From the NCBI GenBank assembly GCA_028023455.1, contig JAQFVV010006246.1, positions 6,150,363 to 6,214,362 on the forward strand: DNA of 64,000 nt, in the 5' to 3' direction. The stretch is from Epiperipatus broadwayi. Its lineage: Eukaryota > Onychophora > Udeonychophora > Euonychophora > Peripatidae. The notes beneath the pieces are model-generated. The model was not told where the DNA came from, made no database searches, and was given only the letters and a program-made list of their open reading frames with translations. The translations under genes were made by a program, and so were the position numbers. Below, piece by piece: positions 48,369 through 59,035 of this stretch; within the stretch, counting starts at the first letter, position 1, and each line of letters begins with the position of its first letter.

Positions 48369-48488
48369 AGTTTCTCTAAGCGGGAGAAAAAATCACTCAA
48401 GGCGGCGAGGAAAAATAAAAGTTTACATAATGTTCAAGATTACATCAATTAATCGGAAAAAGGCATTTTCTGGAATAAGTGGAGGTAT

Positions 48489-49095
48489 TGTAAAATATGT
48501 ATTTTAAAATTAAACGCATATACGAAAATGACTTGTCATACTTCTTTTAAAAGACATTTTAAATTTCTAATATTTTAATTATAGATATCTTAATTAGTTG
48601 TTGTCTGATTCGGCTTAAAATGCAATTAATTGAACCAAACTAATTAAGCAGATAACAAAAGGAATTTAATTAGCAAAACACCAATTTAATTAAATTCCAC
48701 CTTAATTTATAAACTAGTATACTCCAGAAACAAAACAGATAAAAGGGGGTTTTGGAAAGAGAGTACATTCAGTGAATTCTTGGAGAGCATCTGTTGCAAA
48801 GGAACAGTGTGAGAATTGTTAATCATCCTATGTTGCGGAAGGAAGGAATTAAGATGTAGAAGTTATATGTTTAATTATAATGTGAGTATTCCTTATTGTT
48901 TGTACATAGTGTACTTTTCTAATACAGCTCGGCAAGAAACAACTGTTTTAATTTGTATACTCAATCTCTTGCCACGCGCTTAATTTGGAACAGTTGAGAA
49001 CTTTGTCTAAATTATAAACTAGTTAGTGAATTAAACTCTAAACTAGTTTATGAATTAATATTTGTGCACTGTATTTGACGAGTCAATACACAGCA
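48489..49095 (+). repeat. 3' LTR, 607 bp
   Basis: TG start and CA end, directly after a purine-rich tract and directly before the 5-bp target duplication ATAAC. No clear TATA box or poly(A) signal was picked out. It matches the 5' LTR fragment 47843-47971 at TGTAAAATATGTATTT, GGACATTTTAAATTTCTAAT and CTTAATTAGTTGTTG. Confidence 0.85.
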
Positions 49096-50353
49096 ATAAC
49101 CTTTGTGAAGGATTTCAAAATACGGCAAAATATGAAGCGCAATGTGAAATGTAATGGTGACAAGTAGCTTTCATGGACAATTCACATGGTTTCTAGATGG
49201 GTCCTTTTCTTAGATATTAATTCTTCGTAAAGTATTTGGCTGAAGTGGTTTCTTACTTCGGAAATGATGGCATATAAGGTCAGCAGGCTGAATTTATGTG
49301 TGATGGAAGCATTATAGGCATATGTACAATGGTCAACAGATTCTAGATGGGCAGCACTTCACCCCACCCCATTGGGATTCCAACTCATACTCCCCAGAAA
49401 TGGTGAAGGGGAAGCAAACCCAAACTTTCTACTCACGGATTAACATAGTACACCATATAATAAAATATTCTTGAAAATCACGATTTTTTGAAGAATCTTC
49501 TCAGAAGAACAAAGAATCAAAATAAGAAATAAATAATAATCTTTAACATTTTCCTGAAATATTTATACACCTTTAAAAAAAGGTATTTGGATTAATTTTA
49601 GTTAAAATATATTTTTGCTGCTAACAATTTTGATCAGTTTAATGACAATTTAATCTTGTATCTATTTTATTAATTAGTGAAGTTTTACAAATTCCTAATG
49701 CTTTTTGTCTACAGCATTCCTGGCATTGGTAAAATATTGAAAACATTCTAGTAAATATAAAATACAGATTCCTTTTGTTATATAAATAAGATTTATATAC
49801 CAATTATAAATGTACTTAAGTCTATAATTAGTCTGCCTTTACTAACTAAACTGTCCAGTAATTTAAATTAGCCGAATTTAAAATTAATTGTATCTTAGAA
49901 TTTTCTAGAATTGGATATATAATTAGAACATTATCTATTTATTCTCAGCTCTTTTTCTGACCTCACTACGCTTATACGTGCTTTTAATGAATAAAATATG
50001 CTTTTAATGAATTTTTAATAAATAAATTTCCCATAAAATTAAAATTATTTAATTATAATCGAAAGTTATAAGTTAAAAAGTATTTATTTATAAGTTGGCA
50101 TGAATTATATATATGTGCGCACATATATAGCTTCAATATATATGATATGAGTTCATTACTTAGGTTCTAAAATAAATAGTTAAAAGACCAAACTACTACT
50201 GATAATGATCGAACAGTATTGTTTCGTTGTAGCATTTTATTATCTAGTTCACCGAACCTGTTCTTAGTCTTACTATATATGCACATAACCACATTTATAT
50301 AAATACATCACAGATATATGGTAAATATTTGAATTGTTAAGCCTACCACTCAC

Positions 50354-50440
50354 CATATGAAGAATATATTTTTCCGCTTCCTGCAAGCCGCTGAGCTGCA
50401 CTCTGCTGGACATATCCGATAATGACAAAGTTAGAAATGT
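50354..50440 (-). CDS. COPS3: COPS3/CSN3 exon, PCI/winged-helix region (29 codons)
   Basis: The minus strand reads GTTTTAG, then 87 bases from ACATTTCTAACT to CTTCATATG, then GTGAGT. The translation [18 protein letters not shown], followed by [10 protein letters not shown], matches the vertebrate COPS3 block KTFLTLSLQDMASRVQLSG.QEAEKYVLHM. This is part of the winged-helix half of the PCI domain that holds the lid subunits of the COP9 signalosome together. Phase 0 at both ends; it joins in frame to the exon at 20004-20117. Upstream exons (the residues ending in LTK) were not found in the 13.5 kb to the window end and must lie beyond 64000. Confidence 0.97.
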
Positions 50441-50771
50441 CTAAAACAAACAAACAGATAAATACATTTATAACTTTTTTTTAAAAAATTATTTTTAAAA
50501 TTGAATGATGTTTTATAAACTCAAAAATAAAAATAAATTTTTTTCTTTTACTAATAGACCAAGAAAAGTTTGACACTTTGTTTTCCACCAATCATTGATT
50601 TATGAAATATTTTTGAAAAAACAAATAGAAACCAAGAGCTAAATTCTGTAGAATATTTCATAGATAATAGCCTAATTGTGTTAAATAGAGGGACAATAAT
50701 CTTTTGAGAAAGTGATTATTATTAAAATATCTAATCTCCATATAATCAATGACTAATTATCTCATTAGAAG

Positions 50772-51014
50772 TTGCATTTACCTTTCAATAACAAATTGCT
50801 GACTAAAGGCATCATGTTGTTACTAAGCGCCATGAATCCGACATCAACTCCTGATGATCATTTGAATGACAATATGTTTGATGCTTTTAAAACTGATCAA
50901 AGTTTCATTCACTATTTTGTAAACGGAATCTATGTTGCTCTTTTTTTTTTTTCCACTCCTATCTTTCTGAGCACCACACACTTTTTTAAAGAAATTATTT
51001 CAACTCAAGTTTGA
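50772..51014 (+). other. 80-codon open frame, probably not a gene
   Basis: The open frame runs from ATG to TGA with a partly protein-like stretch (AMNPTSTPDDHLNDNMFDAF) and then a poly-F run over a T tract. There is no recognisable domain, it lies directly beside a decayed LINE piece on the other strand, and no splice context is evident. It could be transposon-derived. Confidence 0.12.
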
Positions 51015-51029
51015 TCATTCATGCTTCAA

Positions 51030-51310
51030 GATAGAATTCAGGTTTAATCTGATCAAGTATCCACTTAATAATTTTCCTTCAAGTCCCAATATATTTCAAA
51101 AATCTTTGTTATCATACTTTTACCTACAGTTCTTCATGTCCAATTCTCACATCCATAGAAAATACAACAAAATTTAATTTGAAACTCTATCCAGCTTTAT
51201 ATTATAATACATCTTTTGGATATTGGATCTTAATTTTTTTTTGATTTCCAATATATTAGGTAAAAAAATATATCAATATTTCCAAAATTTCTATCAAGAT
51301 AAATACAATT
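51030..51310 (-). pseudogene. LINE fragment, end of reverse-transcriptase ORF
   Basis: The minus strand carries CIFYGCENWT (about 51155), the (L)LYGCETWT motif that follows the reverse-transcriptase domain in many animal LINEs. Around it are decayed stretches (NIQKMYYNIKLDRVS before, KIFEIYWDLKENY after) in the expected order. There are several stops and no intact domain. Either a separate fragment or part of the same insertion as other LINE pieces nearby. Confidence 0.45.
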
Positions 51311-53364
51311 TTGGTTTTTCTTTCAACTTTTATTTTATATTATGAATAGCCTAGACTTTAACAGATTATATAATAGAATATTTTCTTCAATTTTTTTACT
51401 ATTGCCATTTGTTATCACACAATCAAATGAAGAGGATAAACAATTTCAAGATATACCAATAGCAATAAGATCTTTATATTATAATGAACTTAAATGAAAA
51501 AAAGAAGATACTAATTGAAATAGACATGATAATAACTACATCATCATCTTCAATAATCAATGGAAAGATAAGTTTTAAACACGAATATTATTCTTTTAAA
51601 TAATTTTATTTTAAATCATTTCAGTTTCCCGAAGAGTTGCGATTTAATGAAAGTTGATGATTTCAGGATTTACTAAATTACGTCTCCATTGTTCCTCTAT
51701 GGGAGAGGAGGGAAGAATTGAAAAAATCTTTAATGAGCTCTCTAAATTAGAATCAAAATCATATGTATAAAAATAGATACACTATTACAATTTATATATA
51801 TTAACATAGAAAATAATGATTAATATGATGAAGCTCTCTCTAATGAATTGTCAATAATGTTAATTAATTTTTAATCATTGAAATACAATAATATATTGAT
51901 AGTATAATACAATCAAGAATTAATATTTTGATAATAGTAATAACTGATTATTTCATAATGAAATTTATTTATTATAATAACTGTAATGGGAAAGAGATTG
52001 GCAATCAATGAGAAATATTGTTAGAGATGTGTTTATATATACAGATATATACACACACACACGATATTGCTTAATCAAATATATATATAATGGGAAATGC
52101 CATTAAAGAAGTAGATCAGCTGACATTAAATGAAGTAAACAAACATTATTCTACGATTTATTAGGCTGTAATTATTTCTGCATGTACACGTTTCTGTTAT
52201 CAAATACACTGAAACTTTTTTTTACTTTTACAGTTTTTAATATTAAATTTCTAATGTTCTGATATCTTTATATATAATTTCAATATTCATAGATATTAAA
52301 ACCATAAAGATGACAAATAAAGAGATCAAAACACTGAAAATTTATGTAAAGAAATATTATGTTACAATTATACTAATAAAATAAAAACAAACCAATACTA
52401 AACTATATATGATGATTTTTTAAAATTCTAATTGCTTAATAATATTTAAAAATATATCTTAAACAATAAATAAGAGTTTAATGCTGATAATATTTAACAA
52501 AGCCAATAAAATTTTAGTGTTAGTAGATTGTATGTTCTGTCCATTAGCTGAGCACCATCTACAGATTAATTAAGAAAGTAAAGAAAAAGCAATTGATAAA
52601 TTTATTTTTAAAAAAAACAACAACAAACAAACGAATCAAATATAAAAATAATATAATTTATTTACAAAATAAATCTGTGAATGATATATGAATAAGCAAT
52701 GAATAAAAAACAAATATTTTAAATACATTTTATTTCCATAAAAAAATAAATTAGCAATAAGGGAAAATACAATTCCATAATAAACTATAGAACAAAACCA
52801 ATAAAAAATTGAATATGACTAATAATTTGACAAGCACAACAATATAAAAAATAAGCATATAATCTAGAAAAAAGTATCTATCTTCATGCAGAAGCATATG
52901 TAAAAGCTATGTTTAAGTAAAAAAATGCATGGACTTAAACTATAGAAGTAATATATTTTTGACAAGAATAAATTTAAATCCTTAAAAAATTAATTTTACA
53001 AATTGGGAAAAATAAAAACTGTAGATATAACATATTCATAACACATATTCAAATTGTGGCTAGTCTAAAAATGATATTGTCATATTGAATGAAAATAGGG
53101 ATTGAATTAATTAATCTCTGGATCCTCATGCTTTTATTTCAAGATTAATTCTAAAAACCCCAATTGTGGTTGAAGAAACCATTATTATTTTTTCTTTTCA
53201 GTGCATAGTCAATAAAAGCATTTAATATAAAAAAATTGTTTATTATTTTTAAGTTTTTAGTATTGGCACAGCAAAAAAAGATGTAAAACTATATCGTACT
53301 TTAAATTGACTAAACATTTGTAATTGATATATATCACCTTTAGTATGTGTTCATAATAATATAT
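51311..53364. other. AT-rich intronic stretch
   Basis: No exon or transposon terminus recognised. An (AC)n microsatellite lies near 52045-52062. Confidence 0.5.
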
Positions 53365-53500
53365 GGGTATAGGATGGATGAAATAAGAAGGTGTGCAGGT
53401 GTGATGTGGAGAAGAGAAGCTAAAGATCGGAGAAGATGGATTAAACTTGGAGAGACCATCCTGCAGTGGATTGATAATGGTTGATAATGACGATGAAGTG
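53365..53500 (+). pseudogene. LINE 3' end fragment (RTE-like ORF C-terminus)
   Basis: The plus-strand frame EIRRCAGVMWRREAKDR then RRWIKLGETILQWIDNG, followed by TGA TAA, matches the last residues of RTE-like LINE proteins (W...A.DR..W..LGE.Y.QQW.D.G, then a short 3' UTR). The following TGATAATGACGATGAAG is typical of the short repeat tail of such elements. The 5' part is missing, as in the usual 5'-truncated insertion. Confidence 0.6.
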
Positions 53501-55940
53501 ATTAAAAATATGAAATATTCTTTTAAGTGAAAAATATTTAACATTTTGACTTTGATTGGAAATTTTTTTTTTTAAAAAATGCTTACCAAAACAATTGTAA
53601 TGTGATAAAAAAATGATGATGCTGGGGAGATGATCAATCTAATCTGAATAAAACATAGCCCATGGGATGAGGATAAAAAAAAACTTCACTATGTCTCAGA
53701 ATTGAGATATCATTCATAATAATATAGATCTAACATAAATATGGAATGTCATTTTATAAAAGCCCCAAAGTTGATTTGGCATTTTGTAATAATTGCCACA
53801 TTACATGATCATCATCGACTAGTAGTCACAATAATAATAATTTTCTATCTCATCACCTCTCTTCATTTGTTCAGTTAACATTTGTCATGAAGAAATGGCC
53901 TTAAGATTTATATTATTTATAACAGAGCGAAAACATGCATAAACAAATAGTAATTCTGTTAAAACCTGTATAAAATTATCTAGCTCAGTTATTGATCACA
54001 CTAGACAATAACAATAATTCCCATATATAATTATTTAAATTGAACATTACACTATCATAAAATACTAACAATCTGTATTAAAATCTAATTTATTCAGATT
54101 ATATTTAAAATGAAATAAAACAAATTAGATCATCGCCTCAGACAACAACAAATCTATTCACAATTCCAAGTATGCTGCAATAAGCAGCGAAACCATACAT
54201 CTATTGATTGATAATTGAATAAAACTAAATTTGAATCAACAAACAACTAAATTCTGACATACTTTACTAATCTAATATTATTTATAGTAATGCAAATTTA
54301 CTTTAATATTTAATAGCATTCTATTTAAATCAACTAGTTTCTAAATAAGTATAATTATATTTTGAGAATGTTTTCTGAACTATACAATATTTGTAATGTT
54401 TAAATGAAATAAACCTTTGCTCAGTTTTATATCTATTTTAATAAAATGTTAAATATAATATAAACATTTCATTCATACCCTACATTAGAGCAACATGCAA
54501 TTATTGCTTCAGTTATATTCTAAAATAAAACACTCCACAAGAATTTATTATCAATAAATATATTAGATAATTTCATATTTTACAGAACCCGATAATATTA
54601 TATAAAATATACCATAGGTTTCTATTGGATATTTACTGACTTATAATCACTGATATTATTCATCTGCCTAAATCTCCAATCAATCAATTATAAAATGGAT
54701 AGCAATCAAACTATATATGATGATAATTGGCAGTTATCGAAGCCAAAGATAATATTCAGTTCTACTAGTTAATAAAATATATGATCTACACCTTAAAGAA
54801 ATTTAAAAAGTAGTTAAGACAGATCATTCTGACTAATGACAGAACAAAATCTATTAAGATTTTTGTAACCAGACAAAATATGCAAATAAATAATCAACTC
54901 TGAACTAATAGACTTATTTCTACTAGTAATATTGACTGAGATAAGTAAACAAATATTTAAATGCATTAATAAATATAAAATTTATATGTAATCGGATTTA
55001 AAAAAGATATATATATAATTCTATTTCACTTACCAAGATGGGTTTGATCTTGACTCAAACTTTAAGTGCCAAATTATCTTGCACATTCAAAAGTAATAAG
55101 TAGACAGATTCACCGTATTTTAAATCAATTCTAAATTTATTGGTTTGTAATAAAAATTTATAATACTAATAACAAAAATATAACAGAACAAACAGTCAAA
55201 GTTTGCAATTGACTAAAATCAATAAAAATAATATCTATATGTATGGAATTCCAAAAAAATTGTGTTGCAAGACAATAATACTATATATAAAATGGAAGGA
55301 GAGATTTTAAATAGCATATACCATAATAAAAAAAAAGATCAAATAAAAATTGATCTCTATTTAGTCATTAATGTAATCTCTAAATAATTAAACAAAACAT
55401 AAAAAAAAATCTGACATATTTAAACCCTTTCCTATCCGAATCTCCAAGTTAAATCTTGAACATACAAAAAAAAAAAAAAAAAATATTTGAAAACATCAGG
55501 TCTTATTAACATATCATCAGATAAGAGTTTAAATAATAAGTACAAAAATGACCTTTTCATTGCATGAATTCTATCATACCCATATATAAACTATTTACCT
55601 ATGTTTTTTTAAAAATAAATGTATGAAAAAAAACCCCGTAAACACTTTTTTATTTAAACAAATATATATATAGAAAAATATTTTTCTTTTAACAAAAATA
55701 TATATATACACAGAAATCATACCATTTAAGTGAAAGTCTATCAATTTTCACTCACTATCCATGGATCCATCATAGTTTCTGGTTCTTTATTTCTGATCTT
55801 AAAGTTTAAAATAATAGATACTTATTCGATGCAACATCACATATTACTGGCTTTATTTTCATTTTCCATTAATAATAATGCACAAAGAGAATTCCTTTAA
55901 TAACACAATCCAGTTATAATCAAGTGAAGAATAATAAATG
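53501..55940. other. AT-rich intronic stretch
   Basis: No exon, RNA gene or transposon terminus recognised. A donor-like CTTGGTAAGTG on the minus strand near 55033 has no convincing open exon upstream. Confidence 0.45.
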
Positions 55941-56262
55941 CTAACTTTTTCTTTCCAGATTAAGAAAGTGAAATTTAAATTGCTTGATATCACACATAAT
56001 TTGAATTAAATGATCTTGTAAAATTCCTTGATCTGAAATAGATATCCATAGATACACAATGGGGTTTATATCCATCACAAATAAATAAATGAAATTCTGA
56101 ATTTTTAACCATGGAATATCTTTATACAGTGGACCTGCAGTACAATGCATTTTGATGGATTTTTCTTTCACATTCTCACCATTTCCCCTGGAATTTCATC
56201 AGCAAGCTGCCCCAATTGAACAGGCAGATAGTTAAAAATTTTATAAATTAATCATTTAAACA
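55941..56262 (-). other. Possible coding relic, minus strand, unrecognised
   Basis: The minus strand from about 56250 reads FNYLPVQLGQLADEIPGEM in a GC-richer block, followed by GTGAGA, which could be a splice donor at 56169. In another frame a 76-codon ORF runs 56171-55941 (MKEKSIKMHCTAGPLYKDIP and on). No known domain was recognised. It could be a decayed gene or transposon fragment; it does not match COPS3. Confidence 0.2.
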
Positions 56263-56887
56263 ATAAAATTTAGTAAATTTTTAAAGACAGATCTAAAATA
56301 TCCATTGTAGGCAATGACAAAATTACAAGAACTCTAATTACAGCATCTCCCTACTATTTATAAGATATTCTTGATGATGTTACTATTATCAGGACGATTG
56401 TTGGAAATCTCTCAAATTTCACTTAATGATGAAAAATTTGTTCAAGAAAATTTTGCCTCCAATTAGTAAGTGAAATGGAGATTTAAAAAAATGGATATAG
56501 TGAAAATGAAATTCTGTTTTATAAATTTAATATTATTTTTCCATTTTAAACAAAAATAAGAATTCATATTATAATTCTAATATATTTTAATGGATATAAA
56601 TATTTTTAAATGTTTTTTTAATAATAATTTTTTTATATAATTAATTTATGAACAACATATATAAAACATAAAACATTTAATTTTATAATAGGGGTTGGTA
56701 TGGTGATTGTAATAACAAAAATTGAAAGGTGTAATATTTAATAGTAATATTCATTCTCTTCAAATGACTTTTTTATGATTCACTTAACTATTTCCAAAAT
56801 CTATTTATTTAATCACCTGTTTATATTTTTCTCTGAAATTGATTACAACAGATTTATAAATTGATGCTAAATGTTAATAATAAATAA
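56263..56887. other. AT-rich intronic stretch
   Basis: Nothing recognised between the possible coding relic and the GGT-ended element. Confidence 0.45.
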
Positions 56888-56895
56888 GAATATTG

Positions 56896-58071
56896 GGTTG
56901 TTTTCTCTTAGCATGTTGAAACCGCTTGAGGGTGTCATTTCTATGCAAATGCACAGAAATATGCTGTTTAAGTGGCCGTGCCACTATATAACGTTCTATT
57001 CCAATAGTTAAACATAGAAATAGTCCATTTACTTGTCTGCGGCGCCTATTATCTATGCTACAGCACAGAAATAGGATGTTTATTCTGCTGCAGAAGGATA
57101 CTGTCATTTACGGTGAACTTTGTGTTACAGTGGTAACTATTTGTATGCTACAGCACAGAAATAGGACATATTATTCTGCCGCAGTTTATACAAACAATCC
57201 CATTCTTAACATTTAATGGTAGATGTATTTACAGCAGAAGTTGGATGTTTATTATCTGCCGTCAGCGGCCGTTGCCACTTACGGTAAACTTTGTGTTAAG
57301 CAGTTTATACAAACAATCCCATTTTAAATTTTGCTATGATATTTTGTGAGGGTGTCTGTAATTGAGACTGTCAAATGCCTTCAAATTTGCATGTCCAAGT
57401 CATTATTTTCCAAATCCAATGATGTAGTATGAGGTAATAAAAATTGTGGAAACTTTGCCCTGCTTCTCTAGACAAGGGTGACACTAATCAATCATCAAAG
57501 GGGAGGTGTAAACATGATTTTTACGAAATCACGCTAAAATTCACATTTTGCATGAGATAAATCACAAGACAAATCGAAAATACCAGTTTTGTTTTTGTCC
57601 ACGATGTTGTTTTGAATAAATTCTTTCTTTTTATTCTTGTTAAAATTACAAATTATATTTGCGTGACCACGATGTTGTTTTGGGGGGAAATTATTTATTT
57701 TTATTCTTGTTAGAATTATCAATTTTATTTGCGTGGCCACAATGTTTTTGTTTTGGAGAAATTATTTCTTTTTCATGTTAAAATTTGATTTGCGTCACCG
57801 TGACGATATTGTTTTGATTTTTTTTTTATTCTTGTTTAAATTACAAATTTCATTTTAGAAAAATAATAAAAAAAAAAAGGTTTATCCAATGTATTTTTTA
57901 TTTCTTTTAGATAAATTTCATTATTTATGATTTTATTGTAAATAAAAAAAAAAAGCACTTTAAAGTTGAAAAAAAAAAAAAAAGAACAATGGCCCAGTAA
58001 CATTATAATTATGTTTATTTACATAAAAATTACGCCCTCAAGCAGTTTCAACATGCTAAGAGAAAACAACC
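56896..58071. mobile_element. Non-autonomous DNA transposon, GGT-ended family, member 3 (1,176 bp)
   Basis: Both termini read GGTTGTTTTCTCTTAGCATG (right one reverse-complemented), with pairing for about 50 bp through TTGAAAC.GCTTGAGGG. Flanking 8-mers GAATATTG at 56888-56895 and 58072-58079 are identical. Inside are a duplicated block (TTTATACAAACAATCCCATT at about 57186 and 57303; CAGCACAGAAATAGGA twice near 57061 and 57151) and a four-unit tandem repeat at 57598-57850. No transposase. The first 12 bp of the terminus equal those of 7773-9582, and the subterminal block resembles 34355-35475. Confidence 0.92.
57598..57850. repeat. Four-unit tandem repeat inside the GGT-ended element, period about 65 bp
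   Basis: Units contain (GTGACCACGATGTTGTTTTG), a short purine stretch, TTATTTTTATTCTTGTTA and AAATTACAAATT.TATTTGCG. They start near 57598, 57664, 57733 and 57797 with growing divergence. Confidence 0.8.
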
Positions 58072-58263
58072 GAATATTGTTTGAATAGTATAGTTGTCGT
58101 ACTTATATAGTTAATATTAATACTTCAACACCTCCATTATCCATAGATCAAGTGAAATAAAAATTAAACAAGACCAAAAAACTTCTTTATTATTATTATT
58201 TTTAAATACTGTGACATACACCAATCTGGTTATTTACAATACATTGTAAATGAATTTCACTTA

Positions 58264-58318
58264 ATATATATATATATATAATTTTACTTTAAATCAATTT
58301 CACACACACACACATATA
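58264..58318. repeat. TA and CA microsatellites
   Basis: A (TA)n run at about 58265-58281 and a (CA)n run at about 58299-58313, with no associated gene. Confidence 0.85.
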
Positions 58319-58689
58319 TTGTAACATTTAATTATATACGTTGCAAATATATTGGCATTTGGTAAAAGCTAAAAATAAAATAAAAGTAAATTTAGATTTT
58401 TTTTTGACTATAATTTTTTTAAAAAAAAATAACGTACAATGAAAGTTAAATTATGTACAATGAAAGTTAAATTATTCTTTCGTATTTTTTTTTAATGTAA
58501 TTAGAAATAAAAGTAGAATTGGAGAGAACTAAAAAATTCCAAAAGCAAGTAAAAAGATAAGCTAAAAGAAAAATATTTTAGCTAATTAAACATGGCCGAA
58601 AAACTTGATAAAAAATGAAAACTTAGTAATTGAAAAATGATAAAGACTGTATAAGATTATAAACACAAAACGCCATGATAATAGCATGC

Positions 58690-59035
58690 ACAGAAGTCGG
58701 AAAACTGGGCCTCTAAGTATAAAAGGCAGAGGTCAGTTTGAAGAACATCTTGGTTTGCCTGATATTCTTTTGGTTGGTTTTGGATTAAAGAATCCAGACC
58801 ACTCTACGATGAAAAAGTTCTTCATACAAGAGTAGACCGGAGCTTTAGCTGACATCGTTCCCGATGGATACCAGAGAAGCTTACGCACTAGCCTATTGAA
58901 CCAGCATCAAGATCAATTTATAATCAATGGCCGTGAGCTCATTTTAACCCCAAAAAACTATGCATAGTTATCTACACCCATCGTGAATTCACTAAAACTT
59001 ACCGGTAAGACTACTTATTCCTGATTGTGACAAAA
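58690..59035 (+). promoter_or_regulatory. TATA-containing promoter- or LTR-like block
   Basis: A balanced-composition island of about 340 bp has TATAAAAG at 58718-58725, TCAGTTTG 12 bp later, and a donor-like CCGGTAAGA at 59003-59010. It points away from COPS3 on the opposite strand. This could be the promoter and untranslated first exon of an antisense gene, or the U3-R-U5 part of a solo LTR. No second copy, target duplication or downstream coding exon was found in the remaining 5 kb, so the choice is open. Confidence 0.35.

Larger units (their letters stand above)
47843..49095 (+). mobile_element. Miniature LTR retroelement (1,253 bp), 5' LTR truncated
   Basis: Starts TGTAAAATATGTATTT and ends CAATACACAGCA (TG...CA), flanked by a perfect 5-bp duplication, ATAAC, at 47838-47842 and 49096-49100. 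The 3' LTR is 48489-49095 (607 bp). Only its first 130 bp or so recur as the 5' LTR (47843-47971). A purine-rich AATAAGTGGAGGTAT directly precedes the 3' LTR, as a polypurine tract should. No primer-binding site, gag-pol, protease or reverse transcriptase is present. Only a coiled-coil frame remains between the LTRs. The intact target duplication suggests the internal deletion arose before insertion or left both ends untouched. Confidence 0.88.
47617..50135 (+). repeat. 1.27 kb dispersed repeat, copy 2 (with nested LTR element)
   Basis: Same repeat as 40005-42372, in the same orientation and about 7.6 kb away. It is interrupted at 47843 by the LTR element to 49095. It keeps the pre-insertion state of the hAT target at 49707-49714, while copy 1 keeps the uninterrupted state of the LTR target near 40221-40240. 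Sequence differences are scattered through the unit. Class of the repeat unknown. Confidence 0.88.
20118..50353 (-). other. COPS3: COPS3 intron, about 30.2 kb
   Basis: Donor GTGAGT (minus strand, at 50353) and acceptor AG (at 20118) bound this intron. It is filled with transposons and AT-rich DNA: a 361-bp MITE, a triplicated repeat with a hAT MITE, a 1.1 kb GGT-ended element, a SINE, a duplicated 1.27 kb repeat carrying a hAT element and an LTR element, and a GC-richer minisatellite block. No host exon was recognised inside. Confidence 0.9.

Noticed and set aside
53257-53544. 95-codon minus-strand ORF
   Set aside because: It lies antisense to the recognisable LINE C-terminus at 53365-53500 and shows no motif.
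55005-55080. Minus-strand donor CTTGGTAAGTG as a COPS3 exon end
   Set aside because: The sequence before it has stops in two frames, and the open frame does not match COPS3.
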